This document shows positions 63,582-64,000 of a stretch of DNA of 64,000 nucleotides, piece by piece. The notes under the pieces are model-generated. The model worked only from the letters and a program-made list of their open reading frames with translations. It made no database searches and was not told the DNA's origin. Numbering within the stretch: position 1 is the first letter of the stretch; each line of letters opens with the position of its first letter. The stretch spans positions 124,001-188,000 of the forward strand of contig NZ_BPQS01000001.1 in NCBI RefSeq assembly GCF_022179385.1, read 5' to 3'. The position numbers and the translations under genes were made by a program. The stretch is from Methylobacterium longum (lineage in GTDB: Bacteria > Pseudomonadota > Alphaproteobacteria > Rhizobiales > Beijerinckiaceae).

Positions 63582-64000
<419 letters not shown>

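Overview
The window looks like chromosomal DNA of a high-GC alphaproteobacterium, most likely a Methylobacterium-type Rhizobiales member. This is inferred from the MetF/MetH pair, an EcfG-class stress sigma factor, REP-like palindromes and many TTG/GTG starts; no 16S gene is present. The left half (1-33000) is uniformly GC-rich and orderly. The right half (33000-64000) is a mosaic accessory region with an integrase, tRNA-derived attachment-like sequences, AT-rich genes, gene fragments and insertion-sequence debris.

Layout, left half. 1-4200: the metF 3' end and cobalamin-dependent metH. 4300-12240: a sugar-acid catabolic locus, with a leftward operon (RraA-like aldolase, IlvD/Edd dehydratase, SMP-30 lactonase), a GntR regulator, and a rightward operon (ThDP enzyme, 2-oxoglutarate-semialdehyde-type dehydrogenase). 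The same 12-bp element, in opposite orientation, lies in front of each operon. A tRNA-Gln follows. 12850-24850: an FAD monooxygenase, a cupin protein, a TetR regulator with an inverted-repeat operator, a three-subunit molybdenum hydroxylase, a complete branched-chain-amino-acid-type ABC transporter and a CoxG-like protein. Together these look like an uptake-plus-hydroxylation pathway for an unidentified organic substrate, perhaps an N-heterocycle. 25150-33000: a stress region with two different manganese catalases, a PilZ-like protein, a CsoR/FrmR-type repressor, several small proteins, and a sigma factor whose N-terminus looks like its own anti-sigma factor NepR. This NepR-EcfG fusion is the most striking single gene.

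Layout, right half. Two near-identical tRNA-3'-end-like sequences (33032 and 37357) bracket a 4.3-kb segment carrying an AT-rich acyltransferase and orphan genes; a tyrosine integrase follows. 39400-46000: a surface-related cluster (SGNH hydrolase, outer-membrane barrel, DUF6502/DUF5666 pair, frameshifted sulfotransferase, APS kinase). A repeated TTCCCACG-type motif lies before the DUF6502 operon, its divergent neighbour and the sulfotransferase. 46000-53000: gene fragments, a perfect 17-bp palindrome and a replication module (AlpA-like HTH, Rep-like protein, DUF927 ATPase). 53400-56100: a large MHYT hybrid histidine kinase. 56300-60400: twin stem-loops, an overlapping lysozyme/metalloprotease operon and small orphan proteins. 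60870-64000: AT-rich exopolysaccharide genes (GumC/Wzz-like, Wzy-like) ending in an IS3-type transposase cut by the window edge.
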